Positions 54,152 through 63,190 of a stretch of DNA of 64,000 nt are shown here, in pieces (position 1 is the stretch's first letter; each line of letters starts with the position of its first letter). Location: positions 1,612,001-1,676,000 of the forward strand of contig NZ_JQMX01000001.1 in the NCBI RefSeq assembly GCF_000744945.1, in the 5' to 3' direction. The stretch comes from Carnobacterium maltaromaticum DSM 20342. Its GTDB lineage: Bacteria; Bacillota; Bacilli; Lactobacillales; Carnobacteriaceae. Made by a program: the position numbers and the translations under genes. The notes below the pieces were generated by a model. The model ran no database searches and was not told the origin of the DNA. It was given only the letters and a program-made list of their open reading frames with translations.

Positions 54152-55872
54152 TATTCAGCCACCTCTTTTCCTTTTTGAGTTTCATAAATTTCACGGTAAA
54201 CCGCACTCTCTTGAACTAATTCTTTATGACTTCCAACATCAACTAACTTTCCTTCATCTAAAACTAAAATTTTATCAGCATGGATGACTGATGAGATTTT
54301 TTGGGCAATAATAAAAGTCGTTGTATTTTTTAAATCACGTTCTAAAGCTTCTTTAACTAACTTTTCAGAACGTGCATCAAGTGCACTAGTACTATCATCT
54401 AAAATTAAAACTTTTGGATCTCCAATAATGCCTCGTGTAATAGATAGGCGTTGCTTTTGACCACCAGAATAGTTTAATCCACGTTCTTCAACCATTGAAT
54501 CATAACGTTCTGCCTGTTTTTCAATAAATTCTTTTGCTTGAGCAATTGCTGACGCTTTTTCCATCTCTGGTAAAGTTGCATCTTTCTTTCCTTGGCGTAA
54601 ATTTTCGGCAATTGTTCCCGAGAATAAAATCGCTCGCTGCGAAACTAAAGCTACTGTCTTGCGTAAGCTTTTTTTACTAACTTTTTTCAAGGATTCATTT
54701 CCAATTAAAATTTCACCTTCAGTTGGATCATACAAACGTGGAATTAATTGGGCTAAAGTTGATTTACCAGAACCTGTTGCACCAACAATCCCAACCAGTT
54801 CACCTGGTTCTGCTTTGAAGGAAATATCCTTTAAGGTTGGTTGATCGTCTCCATCATATTGAAAACTAACATGTTTAAACTCAACACTTCCAGCTAAAAC
54901 TTCATCACTTGAGGTATTCTCATATGTAATATCTGGTTCTGTATCTAAAATTTCACTGATTCGTTTTAATGAAATAAAAGCACGAGATGCCATCATCATT
55001 AACATACCGCCAATAATAATTGCCATCATAATCTGCATTAAATAACTCATAAATGAAGCAATTGCTCCAATAACAGCTGGATCATCTTTTACCATGTCTC
55101 CAACTAAATAAATAGCTGCCACAATGGTTAAATTTGATACTAACATAAAGGCCGGAATCATCACTGAAAAAATAGTTCCTACAATAATAGTATGTTTGGT
55201 TAAAAGGTCACTGACCGTCGTAAAACGCTTCAATTCGTTATCTTCTTGCACGAAAGATTTTACAACACGCATACCACCTAAGTTTTCTTTCGCAATTCCA
55301 TTTACCTTATCTAAATATCCTTGGATTTTACCAAAATGTTTGCCCATGCTACCAAATGAAAACATCACAATTAAAAATACTAAAATAACTAATACAATAA
55401 TGATCCACCATAATTTCGGTAGCGTGTATAACGCTAAAATAAAACTTCCAATAAATAATAGCGGGATGCGGACTAATGATTGTAAAGCTAACATCACTAA
55501 GTTTTGAACTTGAGTCACATCATTGGTTAAACGTACAACTAAATTCCCAGTTGAAAAACGTTCAATATTACTGAAAGAAAAAGTTTGGATTTTACGGAAG
55601 CTTTCTTCTCGTAAATTCGCTCCAACTTCTTGTGCAACTTTTGCAGATGTAATTGTGTTTAAGATTCCAGCAACTAAGCCAATTCCTGCCACACTAATTA
55701 ACATGACACCTATCGAATTGATATTGTCCATGTCATCTTTCATGATTGCTTCTAGTACTTGTTGTAATAATTTGGGTTGCCATAGCTGTGAAAGGACCAT
55801 AATAGCCGTGAAAAACACAGATAGTAAGGTGTGTAATTTAAACTTCTTCATTTGTTGGAACAAAATTCCCAT
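54151..55872 (-). CDS. ABC exporter half-transporter, LmrC/YheI type
   Basis: 573 residues: six membrane helices, Walker [10 protein letters not shown] near 363, a canonical signature [10 protein letters not shown] and Walker [13 protein letters not shown], in which the catalytic Glu is Asp. Partner of the downstream gene: one composite ATP site has the Glu, the other lacks it, as in asymmetric heterodimeric exporters. AAAGGAGGG lies before the ATG. A 9-bp dyad 35 nt upstream is a possible operator. Substrate unknown; this group usually exports drugs or lipophilic cations. Confidence 0.9.
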   Translation of the reverse strand: MGILFQQMKKFKLHTLLSVFFTAIMVLSQLWQPKLLQQVLEAIMKDDMDNINSIGVMLISVAGIGLVAGILNTITSAKVAQEVGANLREESFRKIQTFSFSNIERFSTGNLVVRLTNDVTQVQNLVMLALQSLVRIPLLFIGSFILALYTLPKLWWIIIVLVILVFLIVMFSFGSMGKHFGKIQGYLDKVNGIAKENLGGMRVVKSFVQEDNELKRFTTVSDLLTKHTIIVGTIFSVMIPAFMLVSNLTIVAAIYLVGDMVKDDPAVIGAIASFMSYLMQIMMAIIIGGMLMMMASRAFISLKRISEILDTEPDITYENTSSDEVLAGSVEFKHVSFQYDGDDQPTLKDISFKAEPGELVGIVGATGSGKSTLAQLIPRLYDPTEGEILIGNESLKKVSKKSLRKTVALVSQRAILFSGTIAENLRQGKKDATLPEMEKASAIAQAKEFIEKQAERYDSMVEERGLNYSGGQKQRLSITRGIIGDPKVLILDDSTSALDARSEKLVKEALERDLKNTTTFIIAQKISSVIHADKILVLDEGKLVDVGSHKELVQESAVYREIYETQKGKEVAE

Positions 55873-56234
55873 TAACTAGTTCCCTCCTTTGGGGTTTTTC
55901 ATAATTAAATTAAGTGTAATGGACTTAATTTATCTAGCTCGTTATTTATATTTACTAAAGACACAACTTAGAAATAAAAGCAACTAACACGAACCTATAG
56001 TTTATAATAAACATACGTTCGAAGCAAGCCTTTTATCTTAGATAGTGCATTCTTTTTTTCCAAAAAGTAAGAAAAAAAACAACTATCGACTTAAACTAAA
56101 AAAATTAACTCAATAAGGATTAAAACTTACTCAAATCAACTTTTTTTTGCTGATTTAGACACTTCCTCTTCTCTAATTGACAAATATCCGTTAAAATAAG
56201 GAAACATAACCTACTAAAGAATTAGGAGAAGAAC
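55873..56234. other. Divergent intergenic region, ABC operon / GDPD gene
   Basis: 362 nt, AT-rich. Besides the dyad above I see only A/T tracts and likely promoters for the divergent genes; no small gene with a ribosome site is convincing. Confidence 0.6.
55907..55931 (-). promoter_or_regulatory. Dyad upstream of the ABC exporter operon
   Basis: Perfect 9-bp arms AAATTAAGT / ACTTAATTT with a 7-nt spacer. Its position between start codon and likely promoter suits repressor binding. No regulator gene lies next to it. Confidence 0.5.
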
Positions 56235-58010
56235 ATGAAACCACTAAAAATTATCAAAACAAGTCTAAAAACGATTTGGTATCATCCAACTGAATACATT
56301 AAAAGTATTCTTTTTTTACAAGGCATTCGCTTAATCGTAGCCTTGCCTTTAATTACTTTTTTATTTTATCGCATTTTAGCTGCTTCTAGTCTAAATGGTA
56401 TTACAGAAACAACTATTTATACTATTTTTAAGCACCCCTGGGCATTATTTTTTCTTTTGTTATTAGCTCTCGTCTCACTATTTTTTATTTATTATGAATT
56501 AGGCTACTATTTTCTCTTAGCTCATTTTCAGCAAACAAAGGAAAATTATCGCTTTAGAGACATTATCAAAAAATTAAATCAAAAGGCTAAATACTTTATC
56601 AGTTTTCAACTACTGTTTTTCTTTTTTTATTTTATTTTAATTTTACCAATAGCTTCTATTGGTTTAAACGCTGCCTTGACAGAGAATTTAAGAATTCCTA
56701 ATTTTATTACAGATGAATTAGCTAAATCGACAAGTGGGATGCTTTTATATCTAGGCGTTTTAGTCGTATTATTTTACTTAAGCATGCGCTTAATTTATAC
56801 GGTTCCTTTTTTTGTGATTGAAACCAACTTAACTATTTGGCAAGCAATAAAAAAAAGCTGGAACTATTCACGTTTGAAACTGTTTAAAGCTTTATTCACT
56901 CTGGGACTACTTATTTTGATTCATAGTTTAATAGTTGCTTTCGTTCTCTTTATTTCATTTTTACCATTAATAGTGATTGAAAAAATCCTAAATGGAGCTG
57001 CACCCGTAATTGCAGGAATTACTTTAACCTTTATCCAGTGGTTTCTTTTTATATTTTATGGTTTACTTCAAGCCCTGTTAGCAGATGCCTTAACCCATCT
57101 CGCTTATCCAATTGCTGAATCTTCTCATTTTGAAATCAACAGAGAACAAAACCCAGCCTTTTTATTTAAACCTAAACGTTTTATGTACTGGGGTGTTTTT
57201 GCTGCTTTTTTAGGTATGAGCATTGTGAATACTTTCTCTGTCTCTAAAGTAATCTATCAACCAACTACTGCTATTATTGCTCATAGAGGATATACAGCTG
57301 AAGGAGTTGAAAATACAATCAGTTCATTAGATGCGGCGGCTCGTATTGGAGCAGATTATGTAGAAATGGATATTCAAGAAACAAAAGACCATCAGTTTGT
57401 TGTTTTTCACGATAGTACACTAAGCCGACTTTCTAATCGTTCCGAACGAATTAGCGACCTAACTTTAGCAGAATTACAAAAAATTGATGTTTCTAGTGGT
57501 GGCTTTACTGATAAAATTCCATCCTTTGAAGACTATATTGCCGCCGCTAAAAAAGATAATATCAAATTGCTCGTTGAAATCAAACTACACGGTCGTGAGT
57601 CAAAAGATATGGAGAAAAATTTAGTAGCACTCTTACAGAAAGAAAAAGTTACCGAAACTTATTTGGTTCAATCCTTAGATGAAGCCACAATTAAAAAAGT
57701 AAAAAAATTGGACCCTGTTATAAAAACAGGCTATCTTGTAGCTTTAAATATTGGAAATCTTCCTCAAATTTCGGCTGATTTTCTGGTCTTAGAAGAATTT
57801 TCTTTTAATACCCGCTTGTTAGAACAAGCTCGTCAACAAGATAAAATGGTTTTTGTTTGGACTGTTAACGATGAAGACTTAATGCGTCGTTATCTAGCCT
57901 TAGATGTGGATGGATTAATTACCAACTATCCTAGTGATGCAATCGGGATTCGAGATTCTTTTGATGAAAATAAAACCTTTGTCGAACGTATCGAAGACTT
58001 ACTCAACTAA
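56235..58010 (+). CDS. Membrane glycerophosphodiester phosphodiesterase
   Basis: 591 residues. The first 340 residues are a membrane domain with about eight helices (GPDPase_memb type). The last 240 form a GDPD TIM barrel: IIAHRGYTAEGVENTISSLDAAARIGADYVEMDIQETKDHQFVVFHDSTLSRLSNRS is the catalytic region (His, Arg, Glu, Asp, His), split here only for description, and KLLVEIKLHG the metal Glu. It hydrolyses glycerophosphodiesters or a teichoic-acid-type polymer at the membrane, giving glycerol-3-phosphate. AGGAGAAG before the ATG. Monocistronic. Confidence 0.92.
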   Translation: MKPLKIIKTSLKTIWYHPTEYIKSILFLQGIRLIVALPLITFLFYRILAASSLNGITETTIYTIFKHPWALFFLLLLALVSLFFIYYELGYYFLLAHFQQTKENYRFRDIIKKLNQKAKYFISFQLLFFFFYFILILPIASIGLNAALTENLRIPNFITDELAKSTSGMLLYLGVLVVLFYLSMRLIYTVPFFVIETNLTIWQAIKKSWNYSRLKLFKALFTLGLLILIHSLIVAFVLFISFLPLIVIEKILNGAAPVIAGITLTFIQWFLFIFYGLLQALLADALTHLAYPIAESSHFEINREQNPAFLFKPKRFMYWGVFAAFLGMSIVNTFSVSKVIYQPTTAIIAHRGYTAEGVENTISSLDAAARIGADYVEMDIQETKDHQFVVFHDSTLSRLSNRSERISDLTLAELQKIDVSSGGFTDKIPSFEDYIAAAKKDNIKLLVEIKLHGRESKDMEKNLVALLQKEKVTETYLVQSLDEATIKKVKKLDPVIKTGYLVALNIGNLPQISADFLVLEEFSFNTRLLEQARQQDKMVFVWTVNDEDLMRRYLALDVDGLITNYPSDAIGIRDSFDENKTFVERIEDLLN

Positions 58011-58011
58011 T

Positions 58012-58060
58012 AAAGCCCTTTAGAAATAACTATAAAAGTTACTTCTAAAGGGTTTCTTTT
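58012..58060. terminator. Bidirectional terminator, GDPD / DUF4865
   Basis: AAGCCCTTTAGAA-TAACT / AGTTA-TTCTAAAGGGTTT with T-run on plus, between convergent genes. Confidence 0.88.
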
Positions 58061-58576
58061 TTACAATGATAGATGGGCTATTTCATAAATAGAACCTCTT
58101 TCGCTTTTTTCTACGGGATTTTCTTCATAAAAATAAAATTCTGTATATTTCCATTTATCAGGATTATAGATTATTACTTTTCCTAAACTTGGCTCATCAG
58201 AAAAAGTTAATTCGGGTGTTGCTATATTCTGTGTCTCCTTAATTTCATGCTCAATTTCTAAAACAAATTGAGATTTATCGAATTGATCTGATAAATCGAT
58301 ATAAGAAGAAACCCCTATATTAATCGTTTGCCAACCAAATGAATTTAAAATATTTTTATAAAACCCATCAAAAATAAAACGATTCATTCCTTCAGAATTT
58401 TTCCATATATATAAAGGCGCATATTGTTTTTTAGTTGGAGAATTAACAACTAAATATGCTTTAAATAATAAACCCTCAAATCCATCTGTTTTGCTACCGT
58501 TTGTTTTCACTCGGTTTTTAATAATTTCCATATCATAATCATTGGGTAACATAATTTTATATTGCATGCCAATCAT
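58061..58576 (-). CDS. DUF4865 family protein
   Basis: About 171 residues starting MIGMQYKIMLPNDYDMEIIKNRV; GFEGLLFKAYLVVNSPTKKQYAPLYIWKNSEGMNRFIF and GWQTINIGV match the DUF4865 family pattern. No catalytic motif or membrane segment is seen; fold and function unknown (the family resembles monooxygenase-like barrels). The ATG at 58576 has GAAGGCGAAGG upstream and is preferred over 58615. It is divergent from a LysR regulator with a symmetric box between, an arrangement typical of this family. Confidence 0.75.
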   Translation of the reverse strand: MIGMQYKIMLPNDYDMEIIKNRVKTNGSKTDGFEGLLFKAYLVVNSPTKKQYAPLYIWKNSEGMNRFIFDGFYKNILNSFGWQTINIGVSSYIDLSDQFDKSQFVLEIEHEIKETQNIATPELTFSDEPSLGKVIIYNPDKWKYTEFYFYEENPVEKSERGSIYEIAHLSL

Positions 58577-58630
58577 AGCCTTCGCCTTCTTTCTTTTAAT
58601 AATGCTATTATACAAAGAAGTTTTGCTGCT

Positions 58631-58645
58631 GTATAATGATTATAA
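58631..58645. promoter_or_regulatory. Symmetric box between DUF4865 and LysR genes
   Basis: TATAAT-G-ATTATA fits the LysR T-N11-A pattern. With flanks (GTATAATGATTATAA) it also matches the PerR box at 14 of 15 positions, so LysR autoregulation or peroxide control are both possible. Confidence 0.55.
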
Positions 58646-58690
58646 CTACTCATTACCATTCCAATTTAGAATAACTAGGAGGCACTAGTA

Positions 58691-59494
58691 ATGGAAACAA
58701 ACGATATGAAAATTTTTATAGAAGTAGCACACTCATCTTCTGTTTCTAAAACAGCAACTAAATTGGGCTATGTCCAATCAAATATTAGCAAACGAATTGA
58801 AAAAATAGAAACTGAGCTAAATTGCAAATTATTTCTTAGAACAAATAAAGGCATGAAATTGTTACCTGAAGGTGAATTATTTCTGACTTACTGTAATGAA
58901 ATCCTAGCAATTATGACTAGAGTTAATGCTAGTTTCTCTATGAATAGTAAAATACTTAAGATTGGCGCTACTCAAAATATCTCCCATCATTATTTATCTT
59001 CAGCCCTTTTTTCAGAAACTATTTCCGTTTATACAAAACCAATTCCTGATTTAATTTCTTTTCTAAAACAGTCTGTTATTGACTTACTCATTATTAATAG
59101 AGAAATAGATGATGATTCATTGAAAGAAAATTTTTCTTTTAATGAAGAAATTTGCTGGGTACAATCAAAAGAAAGTGAATTTAAAATTGAGAATCACCCT
59201 ATTGTAATCAATAGAGATAGCGAATGCCCTTATAGAAAAGCTACCTTAGCTTATATTAAGGCAAACCAGATGGAATCAACTAGACTAATTCAAGTTGATA
59301 CGCTAGATGTCCTCATATCTATGCTTGAAAAAGAAAACGTCAGTTCAATTTTACCGAAAAAAATACTGAAAAATAATGACAAATTAAAAAAAGTAAACAC
59401 CACCACTGAATTGAGTCCAATAAAAATACTAGGGTATACTTTAGTCACAACGAATCAGGTTATTAACCTAGATCAAATCTTAACGATAGAGTAA
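58691..59494 (+). CDS. LysR-family transcriptional regulator
   Basis: 267 residues. N-terminal LysR helix-turn-helix: MKIFIEVAHSSSVSKTATKLGYVQSNISKRIEKIETELNCKLFLRTNKGMKLLPEG, split here only for description, followed by a short substrate-binding domain (about 90-267) that is smaller than in typical LysR proteins of 290-310 residues. It is divergent from the DUF4865 gene and likely controls it. TAGGAGGC lies 7 nt before the ATG. Ligand unknown. Confidence 0.9.
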   Translation: METNDMKIFIEVAHSSSVSKTATKLGYVQSNISKRIEKIETELNCKLFLRTNKGMKLLPEGELFLTYCNEILAIMTRVNASFSMNSKILKIGATQNISHHYLSSALFSETISVYTKPIPDLISFLKQSVIDLLIINREIDDDSLKENFSFNEEICWVQSKESEFKIENHPIVINRDSECPYRKATLAYIKANQMESTRLIQVDTLDVLISMLEKENVSSILPKKILKNNDKLKKVNTTTELSPIKILGYTLVTTNQVINLDQILTIE

Positions 59495-59528
59495 TTATCA
59501 TTTTTATATAGAAATTCAACTAAAAAAA

Positions 59529-59575
59529 ATCCCCCGTTAAAACCAAATCTGACTTGGTTTTAACGGGGATTCTGC
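59529..59575. terminator. Bidirectional terminator, LysR / DUF4064-like
   Basis: ATCCCC-GTTAAAACCAA / TTGGTTTTAAC-GGGGAT with 7-nt loop between convergent genes; A-run before, T-rich after. Confidence 0.92.
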
Positions 59576-59585
59576 TTATTTTTAA

Positions 59586-60101
59586 TTAAAAATCCAACCA
59601 CTCATTTTTCTTAGCTTCATATTCTTCATCACTCAATACACCTTGATCATGTAACGAGCTTAGTTTTTCCATATCTTCTTTTAAAGTATGGGAAGTCATA
59701 GGTTCTTGTTTAGGTGCTTTTCTAGCTAACATCATAATCCCTGCAATTAACCATAAAATACCGTGTAACGTACTAATTGATAGAATCCCACAAATAAATA
59801 CAGCAATACCCCATCCACGACTGTCTTTTTTTACTTTGAAAGCTGCAATAAAACCAAAAATAGCTGTTGCAATAAAAATTGCGCTAATAACTGCAAAAGC
59901 TCCAATAATAATGCTCGCTTCGCTAGCACTTAGACTGTCTGAATAATTATAGCTATCATAATAATAATCATCACTGGCTGTATAGCTAGTCGCTGAAATT
60001 CCAATCCCAATCAAAAAGGTTATACCTATCATTAAAAGTGAAAAGAGCCCACTCAAAATCGCTCCAATCAACGTTAAAATAAATTCGGTTTTTCTTTCCA
60101 T
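59586..60101 (-). CDS. Small membrane protein with C-terminal SHOCT-like motif (DUF4064-like)
   Basis: 171 residues with four hydrophobic segments: ILTLIGAILSGLFSLLMIGITFLIG, then a Tyr/Ser-rich extracellular-type loop (SDDYYYDSYNYSDSL), SIIIGAFAVISAIFIATAIFGFIAAF, and GWGIAVFICGILSISTLHGILWLIAGIMML. The C-terminus EDMEKLSSLHDQGVLSDEEYEAKKNEWL is a SHOCT motif, a short oligomerisation module often appended to other domains. It follows the gene at 60126 by 24 nt. GGAGG lies upstream. Function unknown. Confidence 0.75.
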   Translation of the reverse strand: MERKTEFILTLIGAILSGLFSLLMIGITFLIGIGISATSYTASDDYYYDSYNYSDSLSASEASIIIGAFAVISAIFIATAIFGFIAAFKVKKDSRGWGIAVFICGILSISTLHGILWLIAGIMMLARKAPKQEPMTSHTLKEDMEKLSSLHDQGVLSDEEYEAKKNEWLDF

Positions 60102-60125
60102 TTTCCAATTTCCTCCGTTAACTTC

Positions 60126-60482
60126 CTATTCTTTTTTTTCGTCAAATTCAGAAGTCACTAATTCATTAAATTCTTCTGACTGAGTTACCTGCTCTTTTTC
60201 TAACGTGATTTTTCCAGATTCTGCAATTTCTTGCTGAGCTTGATCGACCAACTCTTCAGACTTAACTAAAGATTTCAATTGATTCAATTCAAGTTTTAAT
60301 AAGTAAAGCTCTCGTTCATATTGGCTTTGATCTTTATTTAAAACAGATTGTTCAATCCCTTTAACAATTGCTTTTTTAATAACAAAATACCAAAGAAAAA
60401 TACCTCCAACAATGAGTGCCATATAGAAAATGAAAATAAAGATAAAAAAGAAACCAGAAAATAAATAAGCTGCTTCTTCCAT
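60126..60482 (-). CDS. Small membrane-anchored coiled-coil protein
   Basis: 118 residues. An N-terminal hydrophobic region of about 35 residues (FFFIFIFIFYMALIVGGIFLWYFVI) precedes a basic segment and a coiled coil (DQSQYERELYLLKLELNQLKSLVKSEELVDQAQQEI) with an acidic tail (ELVTSEFDEKKE). Probable bitopic membrane protein, first gene of a two-gene operon with the SHOCT protein. AGAAGGGTGG lies upstream. No family recognised. Confidence 0.65.
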   Translation of the reverse strand: MEEAAYLFSGFFFIFIFIFYMALIVGGIFLWYFVIKKAIVKGIEQSVLNKDQSQYERELYLLKLELNQLKSLVKSEELVDQAQQEIAESGKITLEKEQVTQSEEFNELVTSEFDEKKE

Positions 60483-60595
60483 TATAATACCACCCTTCTG
60501 TATGTACGTTTAGTAACTCATACTATCAATAACCTTTTCATTATACTATCTTTTGCAACATCCGTCATGCTTAATTTTAGGAATGATTCAATTTG

Positions 60596-60642
60596 GTGTA
60601 CTTAGTTTGTTGCTTATATTCTTTATAAAAACCTAAGTACAC
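60596..60642. repeat. Unassigned 10-bp inverted repeat
   Basis: GTGTACTTAG / CTAAGTACAC perfect arms separated by 27 nt, in the gap between the two-gene operon and murR. No T-run follows on either strand. Operator or RNA structure; not resolved. Confidence 0.5.
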
Positions 60643-60731
60643 TTGATTTAGCGCATTTTCAAAAAAGAATAGCTTTCCCATTAAGCTCTTCCTTTTTTTC
60701 TCACTGAATGACAAAAATATAAAAATTGACT

Positions 60732-61583
60732 TTAACGCATATATTTTTTTATTTCTGCTTTTGAATCATGAATCATAGCAATATTTTGATCATATTGCTT
60801 AGAAGCATAGGTATAAAAAATTACGTCTACTGCAATAAACTGCGTGTGTAATGAACTTGTTGCAGCACTTCTTAATTCAGCTTCGTTTGATCGAACTGTT
60901 TGAATTGAATAATCTACTTTGCTAGCAACTGGATTCGTACCAAATTGAGTTAAACCAATTGATTTGATTCCTTGGCTCTTGGCAACTTCAACGAGTTTTA
61001 AGACTTCTTTCGTTTCCCCAGAGTTAGAAATCCCGATAAAAACAGCTTCTTTTGGAGCAGCTACTAAAATTGAAATTAAGATATGTGGATCAGATGCACA
61101 GATTGTTGGCTTACCAATACGATTCCATTTTTGCGCAATATCCTCAGCGACTAAATGTGAGGCACCGATTCCATACACATAAATAATAGGTGCTTCTAAA
61201 AGAACTTCGACAACTTCTTCGACACGTTGGTCATTTAATTGCTCTATAGTCTCCTTCATTGACTGATAAGCATTTCCCAATAGCTTCGACTTAATTTCAT
61301 GAACAGGTTCATTAGCAGTAATATCTGAGTATCCTTCTGGGACTGGGCTTTCAATTTCTGCTGCTAATTTGACTTTCAATTGTGTAAAACTTGGAATATC
61401 AATACTTTTACAAAAGCGAATAACCGTAGCAGGACTTGTTCCCGCGCGAGTAGACAACTCTATAGCCGTCATATTAATAGCTTCAGAAGGAATCTCTAAA
61501 ATTAGTTCCCCAATTTTCCTTTCAGAATTTGACAACTCATTAATAATGCTTCGAATTCGACCTTGTACATTTTCGCCAATCAT
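60732..61583 (-). CDS. murR: MurR/RpiR-family regulator
   Basis: 283 residues. N-terminal RpiR helix-turn-helix (LSNSERKIGELILEIPSEAINMTAIELSTRAGTSPATVIRFCKSIDIPSF) and a C-terminal SIS domain that binds phosphosugars (YVYGIGASHLVAEDIAQKWNRIGKPTICASDPH, AVFIGISNSGETKEVLKLVEVAKSQG). SIS ligand would be MurNAc-6-P or a similar compound. Located next to anmK; it probably controls this locus and the mupG-murQ-murP operon, where GAAATAAAATTTC palindromes occur. Separated from anmK by a terminator, so it has its own promoter. Confidence 0.85.
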   Translation of the reverse strand: MIGENVQGRIRSIINELSNSERKIGELILEIPSEAINMTAIELSTRAGTSPATVIRFCKSIDIPSFTQLKVKLAAEIESPVPEGYSDITANEPVHEIKSKLLGNAYQSMKETIEQLNDQRVEEVVEVLLEAPIIYVYGIGASHLVAEDIAQKWNRIGKPTICASDPHILISILVAAPKEAVFIGISNSGETKEVLKLVEVAKSQGIKSIGLTQFGTNPVASKVDYSIQTVRSNEAELRSAATSSLHTQFIAVDVIFYTYASKQYDQNIAMIHDSKAEIKKYMR

Positions 61584-61633
61584 TCCGCCAGCCTCCTTGG
61601 CTCTATTTTTAAACTCACTCTATTATCTCATGA

Positions 61634-61669
61634 AAGAAAAAAACAATCATCTTTTTTTCGATGATTGTT
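61634..61669 (-). terminator. Terminator of the anmK operon
   Basis: On the minus strand AACAATCATC / GATGATTGTT around an 8-nt loop, followed by TTTTTTC; 32 nt after the anmK stop. Confidence 0.9.
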
Positions 61670-61700
61670 TAACTTTTCAAGTAAATGCCATTTTTTAGAC

Positions 61701-62831
61701 TTAATTATAATACGTTATCTTTCCTAAAATAACAGAATTTTTTGCTCCTGTTGCACTAGGGACATTACTTGGTTTGTGGTGCAGGGTTTGATTTCCTAAA
61801 ATCGTCATAGCAATTGCTTCTTTTGCTTCTGATGAATACCCAATATCTTCTTGAATGACTACATGAACATCTGGCAATTGAGCTTTAAGCATCTGAATCA
61901 ACGTTCCATTGTAACTTCCACCACCAGCCACAATTAAATCTGTCTCTGAATCAATGAATGGTTTTAAATTCTCCGCTATAGAAGCTGCGGTAAACTCAGT
62001 CACTGTGGCAATTAAATCATTTGCAGCCATTGGCCATTTCGCAAGTAGTTGCTTTGTAAATTCATTTCCAAAATCTTCTCTGCCTGTCGTTTTAGGATAC
62101 GATTTAGAAATGAAAGGATGTGCCATTAACTCAGCTAGCAATTCTTGGTTAACTGTACCTAAAGCTGCATAAGCACCACCATGATCGTATTCTTTTTGAT
62201 AGAAATACCGACATAATTCATCAATAATCATATTACCAGGACCTGTATCAAAAGCAATCAACTGGTTAAGATTCGCATTTTTTGGGATAACCGTTACATT
62301 CCCAATTCCACCAATATTTTGCAATAAACGTGTTCTTTTTTCATCACGATAAAGAACATATTCAGAATATGGAACAATCGGGGCCCCTTGTCCGCCATTC
62401 GCCATGTCCCGTTCACGAAAGTTAGAAACTACAGTGGTTTTTGTTTCTTCACAAATAACAGCAGACTCCCCTATTTGTAGGGTCGAAGAAAATTGCTGGT
62501 GCCCAGGATTAGGCAAATGATAAATAGTCTGTCCATGGCTTGCAACAAATTCTAGTTCTTCAGTCTCAATCTCAGCCTTTTGACAAATCTGCTTCACAGC
62601 ATCTGAAAATAAATAACCCAACTCAACATTTAAGCTGCAGATTCGTTCAACATTTGATTCCTCAATAGATAAAACTTGATTGATTCGTTTCAACGTTTCT
62701 GCTGGAATCGAATACGTTTCAAAAGCAACTAATTGAACCTTCGTCTTTTCGTTTTCTCCTGAAATGTCCACTAAAGCAGCATCTACTCCGTCTAGTGACG
62801 TGCCTGACATTAATCCAACTGCATATCCCAT
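61701..62831 (-). CDS. anmK: Anhydro-N-acetylmuramic acid kinase
   Basis: 376 residues. AnmK opens the 1,6-anhydro ring of anhydro-MurNAc while phosphorylating it to MurNAc-6-P. Motifs: GLMSGTSLDGVDAALVDI, VASHGQTIYHLP, FDTGPGNMIID, DYDHGGAYAALGTVNQELL, FGNEFTKQLL and VAGGGSYNGTLIQML. Length normal. Lies 19 nt after the EIIA gene in a minus-strand operon that starts with a second mupG. Anhydro-MurNAc is the product of lytic transglycosylases, so it complements the MurNAc PTS route. Confidence 0.95.
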   Translation of the reverse strand: MGYAVGLMSGTSLDGVDAALVDISGENEKTKVQLVAFETYSIPAETLKRINQVLSIEESNVERICSLNVELGYLFSDAVKQICQKAEIETEELEFVASHGQTIYHLPNPGHQQFSSTLQIGESAVICEETKTTVVSNFRERDMANGGQGAPIVPYSEYVLYRDEKRTRLLQNIGGIGNVTVIPKNANLNQLIAFDTGPGNMIIDELCRYFYQKEYDHGGAYAALGTVNQELLAELMAHPFISKSYPKTTGREDFGNEFTKQLLAKWPMAANDLIATVTEFTAASIAENLKPFIDSETDLIVAGGGSYNGTLIQMLKAQLPDVHVVIQEDIGYSSEAKEAIAMTILGNQTLHHKPSNVPSATGAKNSVILGKITYYN

Positions 62832-62850
62832 TCAGTCATCAATCCCTCGC

Positions 62851-63162
62851 TTATTTTTTTAACAGATTAATTTCTTTTTGCATGTCAATCATTTGTAAAA
62901 TTAGAGTCTGCTCGGCCATAGCTGTCATTAATTGATCTTGCGCATGAATTAACAGTAAACTAATTTTAATTTCATCGCCACGAATTTCATCTTGAACCAA
63001 TTTCGTTTGGGTATTATGAGCCAATGTCATTTCAGATTTACATTCTGCCAATAATCTTTCAACTTCTTCATATTCCCCTGCTCGTGCTTTTTCTAAAGCC
63101 TCATATGCCATTCCTCGTGCATTTCCACCGTGAATAATAATTTCAAAAATACGTTCTTCCAT
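62851..63162 (-). CDS. PTS EIIA component, lactose/cellobiose (ChbA) family
   Basis: 103 residues, helical. The phospho-His is in ISLLLIHAQDQLMTAM, and HGGNARGMAYEALEKARAGEYEEVERLL is typical for the Lac-family EIIA trimer. It transfers phosphate from HPr to a Lac-family EIIB. No EIIB or EIIC gene is in the visible part of the operon; these may lie upstream of 64000. Placement between mupG and anmK suggests import of a MurNAc-containing sugar by a Lac-family permease. GGTGC before the ATG. Confidence 0.9.
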   Translation of the reverse strand: MEERIFEIIIHGGNARGMAYEALEKARAGEYEEVERLLAECKSEMTLAHNTQTKLVQDEIRGDEIKISLLLIHAQDQLMTAMAEQTLILQMIDMQKEINLLKK

Positions 63163-63190
63163 TTTCTAGCACCTCTTCAATCCAATTTAA

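Noticed and set aside
55873..55900. A short leader MKNPKGGN before the ABC exporter, as in bmrCD attenuation
   Set aside because: Its codons are simply the ribosome site AAAGGAGGG; it lacks its own Shine-Dalgarno and an attenuating hairpin.
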